From the NCBI GenBank assembly GCA_947367855.1, contig CANBFE010000001.1, positions 310,001 through 374,000 of the forward strand: DNA of 64,000 bases, written 5' to 3'. Of this stretch, positions 42,719 through 52,157 are shown in pieces. The notes under the pieces are model-generated. The model did no database searches. It had not been told where the DNA came from and saw only the letters and a list, made by a program, of their open reading frames with translations. Within the stretch, counting starts at the first letter, position 1; every line of letters begins with the position of its first letter. The position numbers were made by a program, and so were the translations under genes. This DNA comes from an uncultured Lachnospiraceae bacterium (lineage in GTDB: Bacteria > Bacillota > Clostridia > Lachnospirales > Lachnospiraceae).

Positions 42719-44056
42719 ATGGGACTGATTAAGGCAGCGAAGGATGCCGTCGGCTCAATGATGGCGGATCAGTGGAGGGAGTTTTTTTACTGTGACTCCC
42801 TTTCAAATGACATTCTGGTGGCAAAGGGCCGGAAAAAAGCAGGAAATAACCGCAATAACAAGGGAACGGACAATGTCATTTCCAACGGTTCCATCGTGGC
42901 TGTCAATGAGGGACAGTGCATGATCATTGTGGAGCAGGGGGAGATTGTGGAATTCTGCGCGGAGGCGGGAGAGTTTGTTTACGACAACTCCACGGAGCCC
43001 AGCCTGTTTTACGGGGATCTTGGGGAAAATATCAAAAATACGTTCAAGGCCATTGGAAAGCGTTTTGCTTTTGGCGGCAACGCGGGGAAAGACCAGAGGG
43101 TGTATTTCTTCAATACAAAGGAGATCATGAATAACCTCTATGGCACGGCTACGCCTATTCCGTTCCGGTACATAGACGATAATATCGGATTGGACATGGA
43201 TGTGAGCATCCGCTGCAACGGCTCCTATTCTTTCCGTCTGGCCGACCCGCTGCTTTTTTTCCAGAATGTGTGTGGAAATATAGCGGACAGCTACAGCAGG
43301 GGTGAGATTCAGAATCAGATGAAGGCGGAGCTGATGACGGCAATGCAGCCTGCGCTGGGAAAGATCAGCAGACTTCGTGTCAGAGTGTCGGATATTCCCT
43401 ATCATGTAACGGAACTGGTGGATGCGGTAAATGCGGAATTGTCCGAAAAATGGCAGAAGCTTCGCGGTATCGTGGTGGTCAGCATGACTATGAATCCGCC
43501 TTCCATGCCGGAGGACATTGCGAAAAAAATCAGTGAGCTTCAGACTACCGCAACCATGCGCAATGCAAATATGGCGGCGGCCACTCTGGTGGGGGCCCAG
43601 GCGGATGCCATGCGGGCTGCGGCATCCAATACCGCAACGGGTCCGATGATGGCCTTTGCAGGGATGAATATGGCCGGAAATGCAGGGGGAATGGATGCGG
43701 CATCTCTGTTTGCCATGGGAGCGGCGCAGAATCAGGCGGCAGGAAACCGGAATCCGGCGGGAAATTCCCAGGGAGCGCCCGTGCCGGGGTGGACCTGCAG
43801 CTGCGGCCACAGGGATAACCGTGGAAAATTCTGCATGGAGTGTGGCAGTCCCAAACCTTCGGGGGCAGGATGGACCTGTGGCTGCGGAACCGTGAACCAG
43901 GGGAAATTCTGCACCAACTGCGGAACAAGGAAGCCGGAAGGCGCGCCGCTCTACAGATGCGACAAGTGCGGATGGGAGCCGGAGGACCCTGCCAATCCCC
44001 CCAGGTTCTGCCCGGAATGCGGGGATGTTTTTGACGACAGAGACAGAATATCATAA
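42719..44056 (+). CDS. SPFH-domain protein with C-terminal zinc ribbons (YdjI-like)
   Basis: 445 residues. The N-terminal two thirds are the SPFH/virion-core-like domain (SNGSIVAVNEGQCMIIVEQG, AGEFVYDNSTEPSLFYGDLG, SYSFRLADPLLFFQNVCGNI). A Met/Ala/Gly-rich hinge near residues 300-350 leads to three CxC/CxxC zinc ribbons (WTCSCGHRDNRGKFCMECGS, CGCGTVNQGKFCTNCGTRKP, CDKCGWEPEDP with CPECGDVF). B. subtilis YdjI is recruited to the membrane with YdjG/YdjH and phage-shock proteins; here none of those partners is adjacent. Confidence 0.88.
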   Translation: MGLIKAAKDAVGSMMADQWREFFYCDSLSNDILVAKGRKKAGNNRNNKGTDNVISNGSIVAVNEGQCMIIVEQGEIVEFCAEAGEFVYDNSTEPSLFYGDLGENIKNTFKAIGKRFAFGGNAGKDQRVYFFNTKEIMNNLYGTATPIPFRYIDDNIGLDMDVSIRCNGSYSFRLADPLLFFQNVCGNIADSYSRGEIQNQMKAELMTAMQPALGKISRLRVRVSDIPYHVTELVDAVNAELSEKWQKLRGIVVVSMTMNPPSMPEDIAKKISELQTTATMRNANMAAATLVGAQADAMRAAASNTATGPMMAFAGMNMAGNAGGMDAASLFAMGAAQNQAAGNRNPAGNSQGAPVPGWTCSCGHRDNRGKFCMECGSPKPSGAGWTCGCGTVNQGKFCTNCGTRKPEGAPLYRCDKCGWEPEDPANPPRFCPECGDVFDDRDRIS

Positions 44057-44137
44057 GGAAAACCAGGATGGGGGAGGCTTCTCAGGGAGCGCAATACCCA
44101 GGGAGAAAAGCTGCTGCAGGAGGATGAAGGGGGATAC

Positions 44138-46450
44138 ATGAGCATATATGACACACTGAATAAGGAACAGAAGGAGGCGGTGCTGCAGACGGAGGGGCCG
44201 CTGTTGCTGCTGGCCGGGGCCGGAAGCGGCAAAACCCGCGTCCTTACCCACCGTATAGCCTACCTTATTGACGAGATGGGGGTAAAGCCGTGGAATATCC
44301 TGGCAATTACATTCACGAATAAGGCTGCGGAAGAGATGCGGGAACGGGTAAACGGTCTGGTGGAATTCGGAGCCGGTCAGGTATGGGTATCTACGTTTCA
44401 TTCTGCCTGCGTGCGCATACTGAGACGTCATATTGACAGAATCGGTTATGACAACAGTTTTACGATTTATGACACGGATGACCAGAAAACAGTAATAAAA
44501 GGGGTCCTGAAACTGCTGAATCTTGATCCCAAAACCTATAAGGAACGGCCGCTTATGGGAGCCATCTCATCGGCAAAGGATGAGCTGGTCTCCGTGGATG
44601 CCTTTGAGCGGGATGCGGCAGGGGATTATGGAAAGATTGTTCAGGCCAGGGTTTACAGGGAGTACCAGAATACCCTGCGGGCGAATAATGCCCTTGATTT
44701 TGATGACATTATCGTGAAGACTGTGGAACTGTTTCAGAGCTGCCCTGACATACTGGATTCTTATCAGGAGAGGTTTCAGTATATCATGGTGGACGAATAT
44801 CAGGATACCAACACGGCGCAGTTTGAACTGGTGAGGCTGTTGGCAGGAAAATACCGGAATATCTGTGTGGTTGGAGACGACGATCAGTCAATTTATAAAT
44901 TTCGGGGAGCCAATATCAGAAATATACTGGATTTTGAGAAATATTTTCCGGAGGCCATGGTCATAAAGCTTGAGCAGAATTACCGCTCCACACAGTGGAT
45001 TCTGAATGCGGCAAACGCTGTGATCCGCAATAACACAGGGCGTAAGGATAAGGCGCTGTGGACCGGCAGGACGGGGGGGAACAGGGTTAAGTTCCGCCAG
45101 TTTGACAGCGCTTACGAGGAGGCGGAATATATTGCAGGGGATATCCTGCGCAGGACACAGAAGGAAGGCATGGATTATAAGGACTGCGCAGTGCTTTTCC
45201 GTACCAATGCCCAGGCTCGCCTGTTGGAAGAACGCATGATTATGGAAGGCCTGCCATATAATGTGGTGGGAGGTACTAATTTCTACAGCAGAATGGAGAT
45301 TAAGGACATTCTGGCATATTTGAAAACCATTGGCACCGGGCGGGATGATGTGGCAGTGCGGAGGATTCTCAATATTCCCAAGCGGGGAATCGGCAACACC
45401 ACCCTGGAGAAGGCGGAAGATTTTGCCCAGCTGTACGGAATAGGGCTGTATGCGGCATTGGAGCGTGGAGATGAGATTCCGGGACTGGGCAGGGCGGTAT
45501 CCAGGATACGGCCTTTTGTGGAGCTGATAGGCAGACTGCGGAAAGAAAGCGGCCGGATGAAAGTATCTGAACTGATTCAGGCAGTGGTGCAAGAGATCGG
45601 ATATGAGGCGTATCTGGAGGACTACGACGAGGAAGGCGGTCAGGACAGAGTTGAAAATGTGGAAGAACTGATTTCCAAGGCGGTAAATTACGAACAGACT
45701 CATGAAGAGCCTTCACTGATCGGCTTTCTTGAGGAAGTGGCATTGGTGGCTGATATCGACAAAGTGGGGAGCGATGACAACCGGGTGCTGCTGATGACGC
45801 TGCACTCTGCAAAGGGACTGGAATTTCCCAGTGTCTATCTGGCAGGAATGGAAGATGGTCTTTTTCCGGGTTATTTGGCCATTACGGCAGATGACGCGGC
45901 AGACCTGGAGGAGGAGAGGCGCCTGGCCTATGTGGGCATTACCAGGGCGAAGGATGATCTGACTCTGACATGCGCAAGAATGCGGATGCTCAGGGGAGAG
46001 ACCCAGTATTATCCGGTAAGCCGTTTTGTGGGGGAAATTCCGGCAGAATTGCTGGATCGCGATTCCTCTTTCCCAAAACGCAGAATGGGGGCCTGGTCCA
46101 CGGACGACGGGGAATCAGGAAGCGCTTTTCAGGACAGAGTCACGGAGGAGGCCGGATCCCGGCCAAAGGCAATCATACGTCCAAAGGCTGCCGTGAAGGC
46201 GGACAAACCCTTTATTGCAAAGGGAATCAGCAGTCTGAACCAGCTGACCGGAATCTCCAGGGGAGTTCCCTACAAGGCGCCTGCGGCAATTGACTACAGT
46301 GTGGGAGATAGAGTTTCCCATGTGAAATACGGGGAAGGAAAGGTTCTGCAGATCGACAGGGAACCCCGGGATTACAAGGTTACCGTGGAGTTTGACAGGG
46401 CAGGACAAAAAATAATGTATGCATCCTTTGCGAAATTGAAAAGATTGTAG
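44138..46450 (+). CDS. pcrA: UvrD/PcrA-type DNA helicase
   Basis: 770 residues. Superfamily 1 3'-5' helicase for nucleotide excision repair and removal of RecA or RNA polymerase from DNA. Motif I LAGAGSGKTRVLTHR, motif II MVDEYQDTN, motif III GDDDQSIYKFRGA, motif IV QNYRSTQWIL, motif V/VI LMTLHSAKGLEF and VGITRAKDDL. The C-terminal Tudor-like tail YSVGDRVSHVKYGEGKVLQI is the PcrA RNA-polymerase-binding domain. Full length. Confidence 0.95.
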   Translation: MSIYDTLNKEQKEAVLQTEGPLLLLAGAGSGKTRVLTHRIAYLIDEMGVKPWNILAITFTNKAAEEMRERVNGLVEFGAGQVWVSTFHSACVRILRRHIDRIGYDNSFTIYDTDDQKTVIKGVLKLLNLDPKTYKERPLMGAISSAKDELVSVDAFERDAAGDYGKIVQARVYREYQNTLRANNALDFDDIIVKTVELFQSCPDILDSYQERFQYIMVDEYQDTNTAQFELVRLLAGKYRNICVVGDDDQSIYKFRGANIRNILDFEKYFPEAMVIKLEQNYRSTQWILNAANAVIRNNTGRKDKALWTGRTGGNRVKFRQFDSAYEEAEYIAGDILRRTQKEGMDYKDCAVLFRTNAQARLLEERMIMEGLPYNVVGGTNFYSRMEIKDILAYLKTIGTGRDDVAVRRILNIPKRGIGNTTLEKAEDFAQLYGIGLYAALERGDEIPGLGRAVSRIRPFVELIGRLRKESGRMKVSELIQAVVQEIGYEAYLEDYDEEGGQDRVENVEELISKAVNYEQTHEEPSLIGFLEEVALVADIDKVGSDDNRVLLMTLHSAKGLEFPSVYLAGMEDGLFPGYLAITADDAADLEEERRLAYVGITRAKDDLTLTCARMRMLRGETQYYPVSRFVGEIPAELLDRDSSFPKRRMGAWSTDDGESGSAFQDRVTEEAGSRPKAIIRPKAAVKADKPFIAKGISSLNQLTGISRGVPYKAPAAIDYSVGDRVSHVKYGEGKVLQIDREPRDYKVTVEFDRAGQKIMYASFAKLKRL

Positions 46451-46470
46451 TAATTTTTCAGGGGATATGG

Positions 46471-46476
46471 TATAAT
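46471..46476 (+). promoter_or_regulatory. Possible -10 box of the small acidic membrane protein
   Basis: TATAAT preceded by ATGG (extended type); the nearest -35-like TTGTAG (46445-46450) is 20 bp away, so this is a weak call. Confidence 0.3.
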
Positions 46477-46548
46477 AAGAAAGATTAGACAGTTTATCAA
46501 AAAAACAGCAAAAAATAGGCAGGGTTCTGCCGGTATGGAGGGATTTTT

Positions 46549-46815
46549 ATGAGTAAGATCGAGAATTTAATCGATATGGCAAGGCTTAATGAACTGTTGG
46601 GGAAGAAGGAAGAAGAGAAGGAATGCAGGAAGGTGCTCTGGGTACTGGCGATTATCGGCGCTGTGGCCACAGTGGCAGCCATTGCATATGCTGTTTACCG
46701 TTATCTGAATCCCCGGTATCTGGACGATTTCGAAGACGAATTTGAAGATGAATTCGAGGACGAAGAGACGGAAGAAGATGAAGATGACTTCTTCGCAGAC
46801 GAGGGAGAGAACTGA
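46549..46815 (+). CDS. Small membrane protein with strongly acidic tail
   Basis: 88 residues. Cytoplasmic Lys/Glu-rich start (MARLNELLGKKEEEKECRKV), one membrane helix (VLWVLAIIGAVATVAAIAYA), and a C-terminal tail of nearly only Asp, Glu and Phe with a DEFE repeat. TGGAGGG lies upstream of ATG. It is five bases ahead of rlmD and between pcrA and rlmD; I do not recognise a characterised family. Confidence 0.85.
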   Translation: MSKIENLIDMARLNELLGKKEEEKECRKVLWVLAIIGAVATVAAIAYAVYRYLNPRYLDDFEDEFEDEFEDEETEEDEDDFFADEGEN

Positions 46816-46819
46816 GCAG

Positions 46820-48322
46820 ATGAAAAAGGGACAGGTGTATGAGGCCACGGTAGAGAGGGTGGACTTCCCCAATAAAGGCATTGCCCGTACAGAGGAAGGA
46901 GCCGTTACCGTCAAAAACAGCCTGCCCGGCCAGAAAATAAAGCTTGGAATAAGCAAGGTGAGAAATGGGAAGGCGGAAGGACGTCTTTTGGAGGTATTGG
47001 AAAGATCGCCTCTGGAGACGGACCCACCGTGTTCCCATTTTGGGATGTGCGGAGGCTGCACCTATTTGTCACTTCCCTATGAGGAACAGCTCAGGGTTAA
47101 GGAAAACCAGGTGAAACGTCTTTTGGCCACCTGTCTGGCGGAGCAGGAAGAGGAATGGCGTTGGGAAGGGATCAGGGAAAGCCCGCAGATTTATGGTTAC
47201 CGCAATAAGATGGAGTTTACTTTCGGGGACGAGGTGAAGGACGGACCACTGGCTTTGGGCATGCATAAGCGGGGCAGCTTTTATGATGTGGTGACAGTGG
47301 GAGACTGTCATATCGTGGATGAGGATTACAGGCTGATCCTGAACAGGGTGTTGGAATATTTTTCCGGATATACGGGGGAGGATAAAATTCCCTATTACCA
47401 CAGAATGCGTCACCAGGGATATCTCCGCCATCTGTTGGTGAGAAAAGCGGCGCATACGGGTGAGATTCTGGCGGCTTTGGTGACAACGTCCCAATGTCCG
47501 TGGAATGACAGCTGCGCTGCGGAGAGCGGGGCCGGGGAGAAAAAGCTGATAGAAGGTTTTCTGGAAAGTCTGCTTGAACTGGAGCATGACGGAAAATTGA
47601 AGGGAAATTTTGCAGGAATCCTTCATATTATAAATGATTCGCCCGGGGATGTGGTGCAGAGTGACCTCACAAAGGTGCTTTACGGACGGGATTATTTTTA
47701 TGAGGAACTTCTGGGACTGCGGTTCAAGGTTTCTGTTTTTTCTTTTTTTCAGACCAATACCCGGGGGGCGGAGGTGCTTTATGAAACCGTCAGGGAATAT
47801 GTGGGCGATCTGGGCGGTGCGGAGAACAGCGATGCGGGCAGGGTTGTGTATGACCTTTACAGCGGCACAGGCACCATTGCCCAGCTGATGGCTTCTGCCG
47901 CAGGGCAGGTCATCGGGGTGGAAATCGTGGAGGAAGCAGTGCAGGCGGCAGTGCGCAATGCACGGGAGAACGGACTGGACAACTGCAGGTTTCTGGCAGG
48001 GGATGTCCTGAAGGTTCTGGATACCATTGCGGAGAAACCGGATTTCATCATTCTGGATCCGCCCCGGGACGGTGTCCACCCCAGGGCATTGCCCAAGATC
48101 CTTGCCTATGGAGTGGAGAGGATCGTGTACATTTCCTGCAAGCCCACCAGTCTTGTAAGGGATCTGGGGGAGTTTTTAAAGCATGGATACCGGATGGAAA
48201 GAGGGTGCTGTGTGGATATGTTTCCCCACACGGCAAATATTGAGACCATATGTCTCCTGAGCAGACGGGGGCAGGTTTCTCATGGGAAGCAGTGTCCGGA
48301 ACAGGGAGAATTTACAGGATGA
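46820..48322 (+). CDS. rlmD: 23S rRNA (uracil-5-)-methyltransferase, RlmD/RumA type
   Basis: 500 residues from ATG 46820; earlier in-frame ATGs only read the acidic tail of the previous gene. N-terminal TRAM domain (YEATVERVDFPNKGIARTEE), iron-sulfur cysteines in PPCSHFGMCGGCTYLS, a SAM site VYDLYSGTGTIAQLMASAAG, LDPPRDGVHPRAL and catalytic Cys in RIVYISCKPTSL. Firmicute members (RlmCD) modify one or two uridines; which ones cannot be told. Confidence 0.94.
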   Translation: MKKGQVYEATVERVDFPNKGIARTEEGAVTVKNSLPGQKIKLGISKVRNGKAEGRLLEVLERSPLETDPPCSHFGMCGGCTYLSLPYEEQLRVKENQVKRLLATCLAEQEEEWRWEGIRESPQIYGYRNKMEFTFGDEVKDGPLALGMHKRGSFYDVVTVGDCHIVDEDYRLILNRVLEYFSGYTGEDKIPYYHRMRHQGYLRHLLVRKAAHTGEILAALVTTSQCPWNDSCAAESGAGEKKLIEGFLESLLELEHDGKLKGNFAGILHIINDSPGDVVQSDLTKVLYGRDYFYEELLGLRFKVSVFSFFQTNTRGAEVLYETVREYVGDLGGAENSDAGRVVYDLYSGTGTIAQLMASAAGQVIGVEIVEEAVQAAVRNARENGLDNCRFLAGDVLKVLDTIAEKPDFIILDPPRDGVHPRALPKILAYGVERIVYISCKPTSLVRDLGEFLKHGYRMERGCCVDMFPHTANIETICLLSRRGQVSHGKQCPEQGEFTG

Positions 48323-48366
48323 GGCAACAGAGTCAGCCGGAAGGCAGGAGGAATCAGGAGGATAAA

Positions 48367-49824
48367 ATGGATATTTTAGCAGGGTTGGAGCCGCAGAGCG
48401 TATTTCATTTTTTTGAAGAGATCACAAGAATTCCGCATGGTTCTGGGAATGTGGGACAGATCAGCGATTACCTGGCTAGTTTTGCAGAGGAGCGGGGCAT
48501 CTTCTGCATCCAGGACCAGTTGAAAAATATCATTATGATAAAGGAAGCCGCACCCGGTTATGAGGAAGAGCCGGCGGTGATTCTGCAGGGACATATGGAC
48601 ATGGTGGCGGTGAAGAAACCGGACTGTGACCTGGATATGGAAAAAGAGGGACTGCGCGTGGGCATCCGGGGAGACGAAATTTATGCGGAGGGCACCAGCC
48701 TGGGAGGCGATGACGGCATTGCGGTGGCATACGCGCTTGCCCTTCTGGATTCCCATACCATTCGCCATCCGCGTCTGGAGGTCATCATCACGGTTGACGA
48801 GGAGGTGGGTATGGACGGGGCAAGGGGAATTGATCTGTCCATGCTCACAGGAAACCGTATGATCAATCTGGACTCGGAAGAGGAAGGAATTTTTCTGACC
48901 AGCTGTGCAGGCGGCGCCAGGGTACACTGCAGCCTTCCCCTGTCCTTTACGGAAAAGAAGGGAATGGCAGTGAGGGTTACGCTGGGCGGTCTCCAGGGCG
49001 GACATTCCGGCGGGGAGATACACAAGGAGAGAGGCAATGCAAACTGTCTTCTGGGCAGAGTGCTTTACAGGGTGGCAGGGAAGCTGCAGGTAAATCTTGT
49101 GGAGATTCAGGGAGGTCTGGCAGACAATGCCATTCCCAGGGAGGCAGAGGCTGTGCTCCTGGTGGGGGATGGGGATGTGGAAAAACTGTCCGGTATCATA
49201 AAAGACATGGAGAAGGAGATTTTGTCTGAACTGGGAGCAAGGGATCCGGGATTCTTTCTGCATGCCGGGGAAGCCGTGGCGGGAAGTTATGCCTGCGTGG
49301 AAGGGGAGGATACGAAAAGGGCGGCTCTGCTGCTGATATCCCTGCCCAATGGAGTGCAGGCCATGAGCGCCGATATGCCAGGACTGGTGGAGACATCCCT
49401 GAATCTGGGGATTCTGAAACTGGAGAAGGAAAAAGGGAATCTTCTGGCGGAGTTTGCAGTGCGCAGCAGCGTGGAGAGCGCAAAGTATGCCCTGATAGAT
49501 AAAGTAGCAGCAGTGACGGAACTGGCCGGGGGCAGCAGTACTGCCACCGGGGATTATCCGGGGTGGAAATACCGTAAGGAATCTCCGCTGCGGGACAAGA
49601 TGATTGAGGTATACAGGGAATTATATAAAGCGGAACCGAAGGTGGAAGCCATTCACGCAGGACTGGAATGCGGTATTCTGGGGAGCAAGATCCAGGATCT
49701 GGACTGCGTGTCCATAGGTCCGGATATGAGTGGGATTCATACCACTGAGGAAACTCTGCGGATATCTTCCGTTAAACGGGTATGGGAATACCTGGTCACA
49801 TTGCTGGAAAAGAAGGATATCTGA
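48367..49824 (+). CDS. pepD: Aminoacyl-histidine dipeptidase (peptidase D, M20)
   Basis: 485 residues from ATG 48367 with AGGAGG upstream. Cytosolic metallopeptidase releasing N-terminal residues from X-His dipeptides. Metal ligands: GHMDMVAVKK, SLGGDDGIAVAYALALL, VDEEVGMDGARGI; lid domain between about residues 200 and 390 (GGLQGGHSGGEIHKERGNAN). The C-terminal motif AIHAGLECGIL is present. Normal length. Confidence 0.95.
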   Translation: MDILAGLEPQSVFHFFEEITRIPHGSGNVGQISDYLASFAEERGIFCIQDQLKNIIMIKEAAPGYEEEPAVILQGHMDMVAVKKPDCDLDMEKEGLRVGIRGDEIYAEGTSLGGDDGIAVAYALALLDSHTIRHPRLEVIITVDEEVGMDGARGIDLSMLTGNRMINLDSEEEGIFLTSCAGGARVHCSLPLSFTEKKGMAVRVTLGGLQGGHSGGEIHKERGNANCLLGRVLYRVAGKLQVNLVEIQGGLADNAIPREAEAVLLVGDGDVEKLSGIIKDMEKEILSELGARDPGFFLHAGEAVAGSYACVEGEDTKRAALLLISLPNGVQAMSADMPGLVETSLNLGILKLEKEKGNLLAEFAVRSSVESAKYALIDKVAAVTELAGGSSTATGDYPGWKYRKESPLRDKMIEVYRELYKAEPKVEAIHAGLECGILGSKIQDLDCVSIGPDMSGIHTTEETLRISSVKRVWEYLVTLLEKKDI

Positions 49825-49825
49825 A

Positions 49826-50998
49826 ATGAGCGGCAGGAAGATAGGCTGCCTGTTTGTGTTGTGTTTGGCCGTTTCCGGCTGCAGCAGGACGGCAGACCGG
49901 GAGCGGACAGGGGCAGAACCCGGTAAGGCGCCCGAATCAGCTGTCAGCGAGTCCGGAACGGAAGAAACGGTGGAAGAAATTCCTGAGACAGACGGAAGCG
50001 GAGAGGAAGACGGTGTTCCGGAGACAGGGGATGCCTATGATTTTACCATTTGTTTTGCGGGGGATATCAATCTGGACGAGAACTGGGGTACCACTCAGTT
50101 TCTGGATCAACAGGAAAACGGCATCTATGACTGCATTTCCGGGGAACTGGTGGATATCATGAAAAATGCGGACATAATGTGTCTGAACAATGAGTTTTCC
50201 TACAGCAGCGGAGGCTCGCCCCTGGAGGGAAAGGCCTATACCTTCCGGGCCATGCCGGAGCGGGTGGAGGTGCTTCATCAGCTTGGGGTGGATGCAGTGA
50301 GCCTGGCCAACAATCATGTCTATGATTATGGAAGGGAAGCGCTTCTGGACACCTTCACGACGCTGGAGGAGAACGGAATCCCTTATTTCGGGGCAGGGCG
50401 TGACCTGGAGGAAGCGGGGCAGCCCCTGTACCTGGAGGTGGAGGGAAAACGGATTGCCCTGGTTGGGGCTTCCCGGGCTGAAAAGAATAAGATGACGCCC
50501 CAGGCGACGGAAACGGATCCGGGCATTCTGCGCTGCTATGACACGGAACTCTTTCTGGAGAGCATCAGGGAAGGAAAGGAAAATGCCGATTTCTGTATAG
50601 CCTATGTGCACTGGGGAACGGAATACAGTTTTGACCTGGAGCAGGTGCAGCTGGATACAGGGAAAGCGTATCTGGATGCAGGGGCAGATGCCGTTATCGG
50701 CGCCCATTCCCACTGCCTTCAGGGAATGGAATATTATGACGGAAAACCCATTATCTACAGTCTGGGAAACTACTGGTTTAATGAAAAGACTCTGGACACC
50801 ATGCTGCTGCAGCTTCATTTTTCCGGAGAGGAAGAGGAGAGCCGGTTGGAGGTGCAGGTAATTCCCGGGGTACAGGCCGGGTACAGAACCACCTATGCTT
50901 CAGAGGCGGAGGAACAGAGGAGAATTTACGATTTTCTGGAGGAGATATCCGTGAATGTGGAAATCACAGATGAGGGAATCGTGAGAGAGGCAGAGTGA
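49826..50998 (+). CDS. CapA-family metallophosphatase-like lipoprotein
   Basis: 390 residues from ATG 49826 which follows the pepD stop. Signal peptide with lipobox LAVSGC (Cys about residue 19), an acidic linker, then the PGA_cap/CapA domain: TICFAGDINLDENWGT, MCLNNEFSYSSGGSPLEGKA, VSLANNHVYDYGREALLDT, IAYVHWGTEYS and IGAHSHCLQGMEYYDGKPII, which are the metallo-phosphoesterase motifs. In capsule loci CapA helps make or anchor poly-gamma-glutamate; this gene stands alone, so the role is open. Confidence 0.9.
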   Translation: MSGRKIGCLFVLCLAVSGCSRTADRERTGAEPGKAPESAVSESGTEETVEEIPETDGSGEEDGVPETGDAYDFTICFAGDINLDENWGTTQFLDQQENGIYDCISGELVDIMKNADIMCLNNEFSYSSGGSPLEGKAYTFRAMPERVEVLHQLGVDAVSLANNHVYDYGREALLDTFTTLEENGIPYFGAGRDLEEAGQPLYLEVEGKRIALVGASRAEKNKMTPQATETDPGILRCYDTELFLESIREGKENADFCIAYVHWGTEYSFDLEQVQLDTGKAYLDAGADAVIGAHSHCLQGMEYYDGKPIIYSLGNYWFNEKTLDTMLLQLHFSGEEEESRLEVQVIPGVQAGYRTTYASEAEEQRRIYDFLEEISVNVEITDEGIVREAE

Positions 50999-51001
50999 GA
51001 A

Positions 51002-52009
51002 ATGAAGAAGATATTGCTGATCGCAACAGGGGGAACAATTGCCTCCGGCTATACGGAGGAAGGGCTGTCTCCGAAGATTGGAGCAGGAGAACTGCTGCGG
51101 TATGTGGAGGAATACAGGAAGTTCTGCCAGGTGGATGTGGTGCAGCCGTTCAGCCTGGACAGCACCAATATTTATGCAAAGCACTGGTTGGAACTGGCAG
51201 AGCTGATTGAAAAATATTATCCTGAATATGATGGGTTTGTAGTCAGCCACGGTACGGATACCATGGCCTTCACGGCTGCGGCGCTGTCGTATCTGGTACA
51301 GGGCAGCAGGAAGCCCATTGTCATTACCGGATCCCAGAAACCAATAGACCTGCCCGTGACGGATGCAAGAACCAATCTTCTGGACAGTCTGCTGTATGCC
51401 TCTCAGGAGAGAGCCCATGGGGTCAGCATTGTTTTCGGCGGGAATGTGATAGCCGGAACCCGCGCCAAGAAGGAAAGGTCAAAAAGCTATGATGCCTTCT
51501 CCAGTATTAATTACCCCAACATAGCTGTGATCAGGGATGGCAGGGTCATATTTTACATTGACGACAAGGAGAAAATCCAGGGAGAGGTGAGATTTTTCCA
51601 TGAGATGAACCGCAGGATTCTGCTGTTGAAGCTGGTTCCCGGCATGGATGGAACGATACTCAACCGGTTCTTTCCGTTTTATGACGGAGTCGTGATTGAG
51701 GCCTTTGGTGTGGGAGGGTTTCCGGAGTACGGGGATGTGCCCTTTTATCCGGAGATACGCCGGTGGAGGGATGCGGGAAAGCTGGTGCTGATGGCTACAC
51801 AGGTCACCCACGAAGGCAGTGATATGGAGGTTTACCGTGTGGGAAGGGTGATAAAGGAGGAATTTCACCTGATGGAGGCCTATGACATGACTTTGGAGGC
51901 GGCAGTGACCAAGGTGATGTGGATCCTGGGACAGACCAGGGAGCCGGACAGGTTCCGAAGCCTTTTTAATAAAACGGTAAACCATGATATACTGCTTGGC
52001 GAAGAGTAA
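51002..52009 (+). CDS. L-asparaginase (type I-like)
   Basis: 335 residues. Hydrolyses asparagine to aspartate and ammonia. First catalytic Thr in IATGGTIASGYTE and second triad in VVSHGTDTMAFTAAALSYLV; TGSQKPIDLPVTDARTN is also conserved. No signal peptide, so cytosolic. The gene begins four bases after the CapA-like gene. Confidence 0.92.
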   Translation: MKKILLIATGGTIASGYTEEGLSPKIGAGELLRYVEEYRKFCQVDVVQPFSLDSTNIYAKHWLELAELIEKYYPEYDGFVVSHGTDTMAFTAAALSYLVQGSRKPIVITGSQKPIDLPVTDARTNLLDSLLYASQERAHGVSIVFGGNVIAGTRAKKERSKSYDAFSSINYPNIAVIRDGRVIFYIDDKEKIQGEVRFFHEMNRRILLLKLVPGMDGTILNRFFPFYDGVVIEAFGVGGFPEYGDVPFYPEIRRWRDAGKLVLMATQVTHEGSDMEVYRVGRVIKEEFHLMEAYDMTLEAAVTKVMWILGQTREPDRFRSLFNKTVNHDILLGEE

Positions 52010-52017
52010 AATTCTTT

Positions 52018-52047
52018 AAACAAAAACTTTATAAACAAAAATTTTAT
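52018..52047 (+). repeat. Tandem 15-bp A/T repeats abutting the tig promoter
   Basis: AAACAAAAACTTTAT at 52018-52032 is followed directly by AAACAAAAATTTTAT at 52033-52047 (14 of 15 identical), ending at the -35 box. Position and composition are those of an UP element that binds the RNA polymerase alpha subunit. Confidence 0.5.
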
Positions 52048-52076
52048 TTGTGTTTTCAGGGACCCTATGCTATAAT
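52048..52076 (+). promoter_or_regulatory. Sigma-A promoter of tig
   Basis: TTGTGT at 52048-52053, 17-bp spacer, TATAAT at 52071-52076, with an A/T-rich UP-like block directly upstream. Confidence 0.7.
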
Positions 52077-52157
52077 CTTTGTAATTGCGGCTGTGTCTTC
52101 GCAGCAGGAGAAAAGTATTTACGGACAGGACACAGAATTGAAGGAGGAAACGTAACG

